A stretch of 64,000 nucleotides of DNA from the NCBI RefSeq assembly GCF_030372275.1, contig NZ_JAUDDJ010000001.1; one strand, given 5' to 3'. Positions 52,697-60,588 of the stretch are shown in pieces. Each line of letters begins with the position of its first letter. The stretch's first letter is position 1. The stretch is from Lawsonibacter sp900766145. Its GTDB lineage: Bacteria > Bacillota > Clostridia > Oscillospirales > Oscillospiraceae. Made by a program: the position numbers and the translations under genes. The notes beneath the pieces were generated by a model. The model was not told the DNA's origin, did not search any database, and worked only from the letters and a program-made list of their open reading frames with translations.

Positions 52697-53840
52697 CCCC
52701 ATCCTCCTCTCCAGGCTCGCCCCGATACCGGGCGGGATAGTGTCCTGTCCATTTTCCCACAGCGGGGCAGAGCACAACGCCTTCGGCCCGCTCCTCCAAA
52801 AGCATCCAGCCCGCCATGTAGGCGGTCAGCTCCTGGACCAGCTTTTCCAGCGGAAGCTCCCGCAGGCGGCGGCCCCACCCATCTCCATACTGCCCACGGC
52901 ATTGGACCAGTTCGTGCTGAAATTCCCGCCGGGTCAGGAACACGGTATCATCTTCCCCGCGGGGATAGACGCCCGCCGTGATCTGATCCCGCAGCTGCGC
53001 GCACAACAGCAGCGCTGCGTCCGGGATGGCCGCATCACGCGGATGGACCAGTCCAAAGCGGTTTTCCTCATCCAGCACAAAAAATGCGCCGTTTTTGTGG
53101 ATCTGAAGTTCTCCGCCCAGTGCTTCTCCCAGATACCGGTTCAGCCATGAGCGCTGGTTTTTCACATAGTCGTAATCGCTGTGGTTTTGTTCAGACCAAT
53201 AGAGCGCCGGCGCCAGCGTCAGCTGCCGGTATACCCGCTGGATCCGTTGACGTCCGCGTTCCGCTTCCTCTCCCTCCCACGAGAAGGCCTCGAAATCCTC
53301 AATGGATCTGCACTTCATGATATCACGGCCAAAATGAACGGGGAAGTGGCGGGATAGTCCCGTATTCTCATAAAGGACCTCCTGTGTCTGATCGTTTCCA
53401 AATCCCTCGCTTACGCCGTCATAGGCCAAAAGCATCCCGGTCCGCTGTGCGTACTGGAGAACCCGCACCAGGGCTTTTCTATGGGGAAACCGGGTCCAAT
53501 CCACCGGCTGCACCTCCGCGAGGATCGCTTCCAAAGTTTCGGTCAAAGAGGAGAGCAGGAACTGCTCCCCATCATCCAGGTCTGACAAGAAAAGCAGCAT
53601 ACCGCACAGCAGGCAGTAATCCAGCTTTTCCTGAAATTCCTGTATCCCCATCCAGGCCATTGCCTTCGGCGGCACCTTTTCCAGTTTTATCACCGATTCA
53701 TTGACGATCAGATTCCAGCCCAGCTGTTCGTTCACAAGGCGGCGGTAATTGGGCAGCGCCCGCTTGACGGAAAAATACAATCCCTTGTGATCCGCGCGCG
53801 TCACCCAGAACCGGTCCAGCAAATACCGAAACTCATACAT
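52674..53840 (-). CDS. jetB: Wadjet JetB-like protein (DUF2398)
   Basis: A 388-residue protein, the MukE-like accessory subunit (TIGR02678/DUF2398). It starts MYEFRYLLDRFWVTRADHKG, contains ALPNYRRLVNEQLGW and a winged-helix-like C-half (VYPRGEDDTVFLTRREFQHEL) and ends with an acidic tail. It links the kleisin JetA to JetC. I chose the ATG at 53840, eight bases after GAGGG and overlapping the JetA stop by 8 bp; two ATGs upstream are closer to the ribosome site. Confidence 0.9.
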   Translation of the reverse strand: MYEFRYLLDRFWVTRADHKGLYFSVKRALPNYRRLVNEQLGWNLIVNESVIKLEKVPPKAMAWMGIQEFQEKLDYCLLCGMLLFLSDLDDGEQFLLSSLTETLEAILAEVQPVDWTRFPHRKALVRVLQYAQRTGMLLAYDGVSEGFGNDQTQEVLYENTGLSRHFPVHFGRDIMKCRSIEDFEAFSWEGEEAERGRQRIQRVYRQLTLAPALYWSEQNHSDYDYVKNQRSWLNRYLGEALGGELQIHKNGAFFVLDEENRFGLVHPRDAAIPDAALLLCAQLRDQITAGVYPRGEDDTVFLTRREFQHELVQCRGQYGDGWGRRLRELPLEKLVQELTAYMAGWMLLEERAEGVVLCPAVGKWTGHYPARYRGEPGEEDGDEPLEDE

Positions 53841-55323
53841 ATCCATTTCCCTCAAACACCAGCGTACAGTCCGGCATGGTCAGTGTGCCATCCGTACAGA
53901 TCAGGTCACATGTGCCCTTCCCCCGCTTTTGCAGCGAAAAACGCTGTCCGTACTGCGTGTGCCCGCAACCATCCGGGGCGAGATTCGCCATGGCCACCCA
54001 CGAGAGAAATACCGTCCGCACTTCAGGCGGGACAGGATCGGACAGGGCGGAAAAGTCCAGCCTTCCATCCCGAATATACCCCATGACCTTCTCCTGGAGC
54101 CGGCGCTCTTCCTCCAGGATCTTCTGCCGCTGCGCCGCTTTTTCCGCGCTTTTATCTGCGAATCCGCTGCGGTCCATGCGGGGCTTATAGGTCCGCACTC
54201 TTGGCTGCAGGGCGTAGTCCATGGGCGGTTCTTCATAGGTGCTCAAGTCGATGCGCTCTGTCTCACGCTCTGCGTTTACGGTAAAGTGCCTGCACTGCTG
54301 GGCACCGAATACCAGGGCCGAGAGCCTATGCGCGTCCTCGATGGACGCGGCACTCGCAAACAGCGTCATCAGATGGTGCAATTCCGCTTTGTTGCTGACG
54401 CCCATGTTCTGCATTTGGACTAGGATCGCCGCGTTTTGAACCACTCTGCGGATCACTTCATTCGTGACATCCATGACCTGTCTGGCTGTTGAATCTTTTC
54501 CGGTGAACCAGCCCATCAACGACTGCCATACGCCCTGCTCCTTCTGCCAGAGTTCTTCCTGCCAGAGAGGGGTCTGCTCAGAGTGCGGGCGTGGAATCTC
54601 CAACGCGCTTTGATGGACGAGCGCGAGAATACGGTTGACCTGATCCCCTGTAAACGATTCCAGCAGCGCGCCGATCTGTGCCGCGCTGCTCTGAAGGTCC
54701 TGAATAAAATCCTCCAGGTAGTGGATCAGATGCTGCTTATAGGCAATGAACTCCGCTGATTTCATCTGTTTTTCCGCGTTAGGACCGTAAAATTCCCGCA
54801 GGTAATCCTGATGATTCTGGCGAAGACGGCGGAAATCCTCCTGCAGCTCCTGCCACCATTCCCCGATCTCTTTCAGGGACATCCCTTCCAGATGTTCAGC
54901 CGTATGCAGAGCCGCCTGGAGACGGCGGAACGCGCTGGAGGAAAGTCCTGTCGTCCGCGTATACAGGTTTTCCAGCGTGATTGTCATACGCTCCACTTCC
55001 AACGCGGCTTCCGTCATCATGTACTGAAACTGTCGGTTTTTAAAATCCGTGATCGTGTATGCCTTGTGGGGGTCCTGAATCGGAGTCAGATTTTTCCATT
55101 TTGCCAGCTGATCCAGGTCTGATATGAGCTGCTCCGCAGTATATTCGACGAAAAGAGGATCTTTGTGCAACAGGGTCAAAATGGTGTCCTTATCCAGCTG
55201 ATAGTGCATTTTTTGATATTCCAGATAGAATGTACGCATGATGGCCCGGTAGGAAATGTAGCTCTCCGCGGACAAATATCTTGTCTGCGGGATGCTCTCC
55301 AGCAAATCTGCCTGCAATGCCAT
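53833..55323 (-). CDS. jetA: Wadjet JetA-like kleisin (DUF2397)
   Basis: A 496-residue protein, the kleisin (MukF-like) subunit (TIGR02677/DUF2397). ALQADLLESIPQTRYLSAES at the start, then SYRAIMRTFYLEYQKMHYQL (N-terminal winged helix), a helical middle with EEWWQELQ-like heptads, and the conserved C-terminal FLSWVAMANLAPDGCGHTQYG. The ATG at 55323 follows GGGAGG by seven bases. It is the promoter-proximal gene of the operon jetA-B-C-D; all genes overlap, so the complex is made in a fixed ratio. Confidence 0.92.
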   Translation of the reverse strand: MALQADLLESIPQTRYLSAESYISYRAIMRTFYLEYQKMHYQLDKDTILTLLHKDPLFVEYTAEQLISDLDQLAKWKNLTPIQDPHKAYTITDFKNRQFQYMMTEAALEVERMTITLENLYTRTTGLSSSAFRRLQAALHTAEHLEGMSLKEIGEWWQELQEDFRRLRQNHQDYLREFYGPNAEKQMKSAEFIAYKQHLIHYLEDFIQDLQSSAAQIGALLESFTGDQVNRILALVHQSALEIPRPHSEQTPLWQEELWQKEQGVWQSLMGWFTGKDSTARQVMDVTNEVIRRVVQNAAILVQMQNMGVSNKAELHHLMTLFASAASIEDAHRLSALVFGAQQCRHFTVNAERETERIDLSTYEEPPMDYALQPRVRTYKPRMDRSGFADKSAEKAAQRQKILEEERRLQEKVMGYIRDGRLDFSALSDPVPPEVRTVFLSWVAMANLAPDGCGHTQYGQRFSLQKRGKGTCDLICTDGTLTMPDCTLVFEGNGYV

Positions 55324-55385
55324 CCGCATTCCTCCCATCGTGATACTCGTCATGTGAAACGACGCTTTTAAGAAATATTAAATAT

Positions 55386-55414
55386 AGTATATATGACTCG
55401 CCTGTATTTCGCAA
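55386..55414 (-). promoter_or_regulatory. promoter of the jetABCD operon
   Basis: On the minus strand TTGCGA (55414-55409), 17 bp, TATACT (55391-55386), 63 bp before the start. The spacer and flanks are AT-rich. Confidence 0.55.
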
Positions 55415-55560
55415 TCGTGATCGCTCCTGAATGGTATCTCACATGACGAAAACCCGCAGCAATACGGCGATGTCTAACCAACAGCTGCGGCCGCCTCATC
55501 AAAACATTTTTCCCTTAACCTGCACTTAATTTTAAGGGAAAGACTTAAAGGCTGAGGGAA

Positions 55561-56607
55561 TTATTTTAACCTGTAATAGCAAGTGTTCTTTCCGGCGCCC
55601 TCCCGTTTTAGTTCGCCGGATGCCACCAATTTCCGCAGCGCCCCTTCGATGGAGCTGATACTAAGTGACGGGCAAAGCTCACGGATGTCCTGCTTCGTAA
55701 ACCGGCCGATTTTCTCCATGGTAGCCCGGCGCACAGTCTCCAGGGCAGGAAGTTTGGTCTCCACCAGAGCAAAGCGGTCTTCAAAATCCTTGTAGGCGGA
55801 AAGAATAGTCCCCAGCAGATACTTGATGAACGGAACCACATCTTCAGTACCTTCATGCCATCCAATCTGCGCCTGGCCCAGGACATCATAATAGAGGTCC
55901 TTATTTTTTGCGATCTTGGCCTCTAGTGAGATATATTTGCCCACATAGAACCCGCTGCGGTAGAGCAGCAGCGTGGTCAGCAGGCGGCTCATTCTGCCGT
56001 TTCCGTCGTTGAAGGGATGAATGCAAAGAAAGTCGTGGATGAACACGGGAATAACAATTAGCGGCTCCACTTCCATATTCCCAATGACCCGGTTGTACTC
56101 CTCGCAGATCCTGTCCAGGGCCTCCGGCGTTTCATAGGGGGCCAGTGGCGTAAACAAGGTCTCCACATGGCCGTCGGGATAGGTGGCGCTGATGTAGTTC
56201 TGCACACTTTTGGTCTTGCCCGCCATGGGATTGTTCATGTGGCTGTAGAGGATCTTGTGGAGCTGCAGGATGTAGTTCTGGGTGATAGGGATGGCGTCAA
56301 AGTTCTCATGGATGAGGTTCAGCACGTCCCGATAACCTGCAATCTCCTGCTCGTCCCGATTTCTTGGTGTCGTTTTCTCCTCCACCAGCTGCCGGATGCG
56401 GGTATTTGTAGTCACGATGCCCTCAATGGCATTGGATGCCTCGGTGCTTTGCACCTTTGCAATCTCCACTAGTTTCTCCAATTCCTCCGGCCGCTGTTTC
56501 AGATATAGTTTCTGCTTTCCGGCTTCTTTATAGATTGCCGCGACCAGACCCAGGATCTCCGAGTCCCACTTCTGCTCCCGGATCGCAGAGTAGTTGAATG
56601 TACGCAT
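55561..56607 (-). CDS. Fic-family AMP-transferase (class II inhibition motif)
   Basis: A 348-residue Fic/DOC protein that would AMPylate target proteins. The catalytic motif HPFNDGNGRMSRLL is complete (near residue 195). The N-domain has TEASNAIEGIVTT, which fits the class II inhibitory helix [S/T]xxxE[G/N], so activity is self-blocked until released. The C-terminal winged helix (IGRFTKQDIRELCPSLS) suggests DNA binding or self-regulation. The start at 56607 lacks a strong GGAGG (AAGGGGAG upstream). The gene is flanked by TAAGGGA repeats (see 56648). Confidence 0.92.
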   Translation of the reverse strand: MRTFNYSAIREQKWDSEILGLVAAIYKEAGKQKLYLKQRPEELEKLVEIAKVQSTEASNAIEGIVTTNTRIRQLVEEKTTPRNRDEQEIAGYRDVLNLIHENFDAIPITQNYILQLHKILYSHMNNPMAGKTKSVQNYISATYPDGHVETLFTPLAPYETPEALDRICEEYNRVIGNMEVEPLIVIPVFIHDFLCIHPFNDGNGRMSRLLTTLLLYRSGFYVGKYISLEAKIAKNKDLYYDVLGQAQIGWHEGTEDVVPFIKYLLGTILSAYKDFEDRFALVETKLPALETVRRATMEKIGRFTKQDIRELCPSLSISSIEGALRKLVASGELKREGAGKNTCYYRLK

Positions 56608-56647
56608 ACCCTTACACTCCCCTTTATTCCCTCAAATTTTACCATAG

Positions 56648-56688
56648 GATAAGGGAAAGTTCAACTCTAGAGAAAACTTTCCCTTATC
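56648..56688. promoter_or_regulatory. long dyad before the fic gene, with TAAGGGA repeats
   Basis: GATAAGGGAAAGTT (56648-56661) faces AACTTTCCCTTATC (56675-56688), 14 of 14 bases. The core TAAGGGA recurs at about 56702 and 56723, and on both sides of the gene end (TCCCTTAA near 55511, TTAAGGGA near 55533). Probably a binding site, perhaps for the Fic protein's own winged helix. Confidence 0.55.
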
Positions 56689-56794
56689 AATATATCAATT
56701 TTAAGGGATACTATACATCTGTAAGGGAAATCAATCCTGTTTCCCCCATAGGTCTACTGTTGTAACGCTTTTCATGCCCCACAGCCTTTTGAAC

Positions 56795-56998
56795 TCAATA
56801 ATCGCTCCGATTCTCCTCTGCCTCAATCTTCCGATGGAGGTCCAGCAACTCCTGCTTCATCTGCTCTCCGGTCAATTCCCCTCGGACCCACTTCTCTGAC
56901 AGGAACTTTGCATCCGCAGAAACCGGTACACCCTTGATCGCGTTGATCGCATCTGCGGTTTTGACGGCCGCAAGCCTTTTATGGAAATTCTCTCTCAT
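56795..56998 (-). CDS. VbhA-like antitoxin domain protein
   Basis: A 67-residue helical protein: RLAAVKTADAINAIKGVPVS, then FLSEKWVRGELTGEQMKQEL. This is the pattern of antitoxin VbhA family proteins, which place a helix with an inhibitory Glu into the Fic active site. In the usual motif the residue before G (AI-E-G) is Glu; here it is Lys (AIKG), so classical inhibition may be lost. GGAG lies 12 bases before the ATG at 56998. It precedes the fic gene on the same strand by 187 bp, but that fic gene has its own inhibitory motif, so the pairing is not standard. Confidence 0.7.
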   Translation of the reverse strand: MRENFHKRLAAVKTADAINAIKGVPVSADAKFLSEKWVRGELTGEQMKQELLDLHRKIEAEENRSDY

Positions 56999-57031
56999 TG
57001 TTTGTTCAACTCCATATCGTAATAGCAGAAC

Positions 57032-57061
57032 GGGACCGCCAGCGTACCGGCGGTCCCGTGT
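57032..57061. terminator. strong hairpin upstream of the antitoxin-like gene
   Basis: ACGGGACCGCC (57032-57042) pairs perfectly with GGCGGTCCCGT (57051-57061), followed on the plus strand by GTCTTTTC. On the minus strand it lies between the integrase side and the VbhA-like gene and may stop transcripts entering from the element. Confidence 0.6.
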
Positions 57062-57161
57062 CTTTTCATCAAAGGTTTTCAAATTGTAGTAAAATTGTTG
57101 TAACTGTAGTAAACCCGACTACTCAAAAACCTAGATTTTATGCGGGTTTGCGGGCCGTCCG

Positions 57162-57278
57162 TCAGTCCAGCGGCTTCATAGTGGGGAACAGAAAACCGGT
57201 GCTCTGTATCCCCCCGCAAGTTCCCATATCTTCAGCATTGCCCGGAAGCTGGGCCATAATGTTCTTATATTGTTTCAT
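57162..57278 (-). CDS. possible 38-residue ORF between integrase 2 and the hairpin
   Basis: On the minus strand ATG at 57278 opens MKQYKNIMAQLPGNAEDMGT and closes with FLFPTMKPLD. There is only a distant GAGGAAG site. The end resembles VFPTMKPEG in the tRNA-binding-domain protein at 41906, also at nucleotide level (about 16 of 18 bases around GTTCCC-AC-ATGAAGCC). Could be a real small gene, an element/host junction or chance. Confidence 0.25.
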   Translation of the reverse strand: MKQYKNIMAQLPGNAEDMGTCGGIQSTGFLFPTMKPLD

Positions 57279-57300
57279 AATATTCCATCGTCACTTCCTC

Positions 57301-57326
57301 AACTGGTGTAAAATCAGGTGTAAATT
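57301..57326. repeat. tandem direct repeat at the end of integrase 2
   Basis: GGTGTAAAATCAGGTGTAAATT contains two copies of GGTGTAAA 12 bp apart, directly beyond the integrase stop codon. For Tn916-type elements, short arm-type direct repeats bound by the integrase N-domain lie at this place next to the element end, so this may mark an att region. Confidence 0.4.
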
Positions 57327-58596
57327 AACTTACCCGGATCTTCCCCTCAAGATTAACAAAGCTGGCCACTTTTCTTTCCTTCGTAGCTTCATTGTAAATA
57401 TTCATTGTTGTCGTGATATCCGCATGCCCCATGATTTCCTGAATAACCTTGAGATCTTTCTCGTTCTCGCAAAAACGAGTGCAAAATGTATGCCTTAGGT
57501 TGTGGCATGAAAAATGCGGCAGGAGCTGCGGTGCTCGCTTTTCTTGCTTAGCACGTAACGTTTCCTCAGCATTGTAATCTCGGCATATTCGTTCAATAGC
57601 TCGATTGACGCAATGCGGACTAATTGCCTCACCGTATCTGGATGAAAAAATGAATCCACTATAACCATCAATCACAGTATCATTGAAGCCATCTTCCATT
57701 TGACGAAGTCGCTCCTGGAGAAGAGCACGCCGAACTTCCTCAAGCATCGGAATAATCCGGATTCCCGCACTTGTCTTAGGCGTTGTAACGTGGAAACCCA
57801 TCTTCCCTGTTTTTTCACGTTTGCGATAAACCAGGTTATGATTTATGGAGATTATTCCCTCAGCAAAATCGCAATCTTGCCATCTTAACCCTACAACTTC
57901 GCCGATTCTACACCCGGTCCCGAGCAACACAGTAAAAATAGGTAGCCAGTGTTTGTAGGTCGGCGATGAAGAAACATAACTAATAAAAGCAGATTGTTGC
58001 GATTCTGTCAAGGCTTTTCTTTTCGGTTTTTCCCAGTTGTGGGTTCTTTTGATCTCGTTCATGACACCATCAGTCGGATTCAATCGAATGATGCCATCCC
58101 GAACTGCAGTAGAGAAAACCGGATGAAGTATGGTATGGATGATTTCCATACTGTTAGGCTTAAAGCCTTTTTCATGAATCAACGACAGGTAAAATCTCTT
58201 GATGTCACTATACTTGATATTGGCCAACTTCATGTATCCGATTTCATCTCTGACATACTTATCATACATGTACTTATAGTTTCCTCTGGTAGATTCCTTA
58301 ATCTCAATTTTCTGGGCGATATACCGATCAAAGTGGCCGTTCAAAGTCGTTCGGTCCGCTTCATGTGTTTGTATTCCATCTTCGAGATCTCTGCGAATCC
58401 GTTTCTCCATTGAGCGCAGTGATTCGTTGCATCTCTTACCGGATGGGATCCGATCCGTATCTACCAGTTTCCAACTATATACGCTTTTTCTCTCCCCCTT
58501 TTCATCATAATACCTGTACTCATACTTGCCATCGCTGCGTTGTAATTCCCCTTGTCTCAGGAGTCGTCCTTTATTATCGCGTCGTTTTTCGGACAC
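57325..58596 (-). CDS. tyrosine recombinase (Tn916-type integrase) 2
   Basis: A 423-residue integrase with an AT-hook-like N-domain (RRDNKGRLLRQGELQRSDGKY), core-binding domain and catalytic domain. Catalytic residues: Arg in LLGTGCRIGEVVGLRW, His-x-x-Arg in NLRHTFCTRFC with preceding SCH, His in IMGHADITTT and Tyr in MNIYNEA. It follows xis by 152 bp, the usual xis-int order. This is the outermost gene of the element running to the right edge of the window; its left end should lie just beyond the integrase, near 57300. Confidence 0.95.
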   Translation of the reverse strand: MSEKRRDNKGRLLRQGELQRSDGKYEYRYYDEKGERKSVYSWKLVDTDRIPSGKRCNESLRSMEKRIRRDLEDGIQTHEADRTTLNGHFDRYIAQKIEIKESTRGNYKYMYDKYVRDEIGYMKLANIKYSDIKRFYLSLIHEKGFKPNSMEIIHTILHPVFSTAVRDGIIRLNPTDGVMNEIKRTHNWEKPKRKALTESQQSAFISYVSSSPTYKHWLPIFTVLLGTGCRIGEVVGLRWQDCDFAEGIISINHNLVYRKREKTGKMGFHVTTPKTSAGIRIIPMLEEVRRALLQERLRQMEDGFNDTVIDGYSGFIFSSRYGEAISPHCVNRAIERICRDYNAEETLRAKQEKRAPQLLPHFSCHNLRHTFCTRFCENEKDLKVIQEIMGHADITTTMNIYNEATKERKVASFVNLEGKIRVS

Positions 58597-58702
58597 GGTT
58601 ACTCCTTTCCAAGAGCCTCCTAATTACACATTTAATTATAATACAGGAGCCTCTTTTTTTCAACCTGTGCGTCATTTGTACTGATATGAACGAAAAGCCA
58701 AA

Positions 58703-58742
58703 GGCCTGGACATAGTCTAAATCTATATCCAGGCCCTTTTTT
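58703..58742 (+). terminator. hairpin between xis and int
   Basis: GGCCTGGA-C-ATAG pairs with CTAT-A-TCCAGGCC around TCTAAAT; CTTTTTT follows on the plus strand. On the minus strand the run of T is weak, so it probably attenuates rather than stops int transcription. Confidence 0.5.
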
Positions 58743-58748
58743 CATGCC

Positions 58749-58949
58749 CTACACGGCATCTACATCTTCCAAATATTTCTCAAATTTTTTCCGCTTGATC
58801 AGCCTCTTCGTCCCGACCCAAATAACAAACTCACAGTCAGGGTTACTGGTAATATCGCGCAGTTTATTTGTCCCAATCCCAAAATAGGCCGCCGCTTCAT
58901 CAATCGTCAGATTGGCCTTTTCCCAAATGGGCACCTCTTTCTTTTCCAT
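58749..58949 (-). CDS. xis: excisionase, Tn916 Xis-like
   Basis: A 66-residue basic protein: EVPIWEKANLTIDEAAAYFG, IGTNKLRDITSNPDCEFVIW and KRLIKRKKFEKYLED match Tn916-type excisionases (winged-helix MerR-like). GGAGGAG is upstream. It directs the integrase towards excision. Its presence, intact, contrasts with the decayed transfer and maintenance genes of the same element. Confidence 0.93.
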   Translation of the reverse strand: MEKKEVPIWEKANLTIDEAAAYFGIGTNKLRDITSNPDCEFVIWVGTKRLIKRKKFEKYLEDVDAV

Positions 58950-59021
58950 CTATTCATCTCCTCCAAGGAAAAGTTCAAAAGAAAGCAGCGGGCGGCGGCT
59001 GGCTGGGCCACTCCGCGAGAC

Positions 59022-59309
59022 TTACTCCCCGAGCTTCTGGCACTTCCCGCAACCTGCGACGGAATAACTACCGCTCGGATCACGGCCAAAGCGACGTATC
59101 ATGATCAACGAGTATGGGTCATGGCCACCAAGCCGCCACAGCTCGTCTGCACACAGCATCCGGCTCCCCCTTGTCCTCCCTTCCCTATGTGGGATCATGG
59201 CCTGGTCTGCCTGTGCGGCTCTCCATACACGCAACGTACCCGCTGCTGAATATGAGGCGCAGCACGCCTGTTTGTCAAGGTGCAATAGGATGCCTTCCTG
59301 GAAGACCAT
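59022..59309 (-). CDS. hypothetical protein
   Basis: A 95-residue frame with a good GAGGTG site eight bases before the ATG at 59309. It has several Cys (ACCASYS; AGCGKCQKLGE at the end) and basic stretches. No family is recognised and the DNA is GC-rich, so it could be a chance frame, but its place between the partition genes and xis on the same strand and its ribosome site favour a real gene. Confidence 0.4.
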   Translation of the reverse strand: MVFQEGILLHLDKQACCASYSAAGTLRVWRAAQADQAMIPHREGRTRGSRMLCADELWRLGGHDPYSLIMIRRFGRDPSGSYSVAGCGKCQKLGE

Positions 59310-59360
59310 TTCGTCTTCACCTCATTCCCCGTTTTCTGCCGGCAGTTTTGCCACAAAAGA

Positions 59361-59393
59361 ACAGCCCCACGCCGCTGGAAGGCGCAGGGCTGT
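59361..59393 (-). terminator. terminator of the partition operon
   Basis: ACAGCCC-CA-CGCC pairs with GGCG-CA-GGGCTGT (59361-59393); on the minus strand TCTTTTGTGG follows. The last stop codon is 7 bp away. Confidence 0.6.
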
Positions 59394-59399
59394 CCCTAT

Positions 59400-59780
59400 T
59401 CACTGGTCAAATATTGTGAGATTGTCAAGCATGTCATCCAGATCCTGCTGATTGGGTCCAGTAGGAGCCGTTTGCCCTCCGTGCTGTTCCTGTAGGACCT
59501 GCAACTTCATGCTGTCCTTGAGCCTTTCCATCGAGGCGTCGATCATGCGTTGGATCTGTGCAAGGGTCTGCTCGTCCGTTTGTGTGGACTGGACGGCAAT
59601 CACTATTTTTGTGTTCTCCGCCATCACTTCCGGATGATTTCCGATAAACTCCCAGACTGCCTGGACAATCAGATCGCTCTTGTGGTTCTTCAGCTTCTCA
59701 AGAAAGTCTCCAACAGCGATCTTTTCAGCGGTTTCCCTGCCCCAACTGAGAGAAAATCGGTATTTGTCATCCCTGCGCAA
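59400..59780 (-). CDS. ParR-like partition adaptor
   Basis: A 126-residue protein starting RRDDKYRFSLSWGRETAEKI, with a ribbon-helix-helix-like KNHKSDLIVQAVWEFIGNHP and a long charged C-terminal helix and acidic tail. Size, order (14 bp overlap after ParM) and layout fit ParR/StbB-type adaptors that tie centromere DNA to the ParM filament. The sequence itself is poorly conserved in this family, so the call rests partly on neighbourhood. Confidence 0.7.
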   Translation of the reverse strand: MRRDDKYRFSLSWGRETAEKIAVGDFLEKLKNHKSDLIVQAVWEFIGNHPEVMAENTKIVIAVQSTQTDEQTLAQIQRMIDASMERLKDSMKLQVLQEQHGGQTAPTGPNQQDLDDMLDNLTIFDQ

Positions 59781-60588
59781 AGAACTCCCCTCCGTAATTC
59801 TGCGGAGCCATCCGCCGCAGCTGAGCAGTGGCCAGCATCCCGTAGCCGATGGCGTTTGCCTTGGGATCCGTCACAAAGTCCGCATGCGCCACCAGGGGCG
59901 ACTCTTCCACAAAGGACCTGAACAAAATCGAACCGCCCCCAATAAAGATGGCAGGGTTCGCGCGCAGATCGACCTGCAACTCCCGCAGTTTGTCAAGAAT
60001 ATCGCAGGCATAACTGCGTACCTTTGCAAAAATAACGTCCCGCACTTCCTGCGGCAGGATGGTAGGACGGCCCTGGATGATGTCCGCGATGTGATCGTCA
60101 TCAATCTTAATGTCGTACATGGCGCTCACCCGGCTGATGATGTCGTTGGACATGGGGATCACCCCCATCTCCAGGCTGCGGCAAAACTGCAGGTCCGGCG
60201 CCGCGTTGCGAAGGAGCATGACGTCCGTGGTGTAGCCGCCGATGTCAATGATGAAGGTGCGCGGAATCTCCTTCAGGCGCCCCGCCTGCGGCACCACAGC
60301 GGCATAGGCCTGGGGATAGACGAACACATGCCGGATCAGCAGGCAAATCGGAGCACCGTTGAAAACGAAGTTTACCCTCCCCCGCTTAAAATAGTCCGCA
60401 AATCGCTGCCGCAGCGCGTAGTGCTCCGGCGGCAGGCCGACCGCCAGATCCGCCTCGACCATAGGGCTTGTATTTCCGCTCTTCTCCAGTTCCTTGGCGA
60501 TGGCGAACAGCGTCAGGATCCAGTACCTCTCGTCCTTGGTCTTATCTCGCATATAGGAGATCCGCTGGCCGGACAGCGTCCAGAACTT
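59767..60588 (-). pseudogene. parM: ParM/StbA actin-like ATPase, N-terminus deleted
   Basis: The frame carries the C-terminal two thirds of a ParM: KFWTLSGQRISYMRDKTKDE at the break, then AIAKELEKSG, the phosphate-2 motif TFIIDIGGYTTDVML and the adenosine motif IFIGGGSILFRS near the end. The first about 60 residues with the phosphate-1 loop (normally G-x-D-x-G-x-G-N) are missing; instead the frame enters the 3' end of the AAA gene. The junction is at about 60588-60592. A shortened product could start at the ATG at 60552, but could not form filaments. Confidence 0.85.

Noticed and set aside
50332..52981. Long plus-strand frames opposite jetC (51248-52981 and others)
   Set aside because: Antisense to the SMC-like coding sequence; without domains or start signals.
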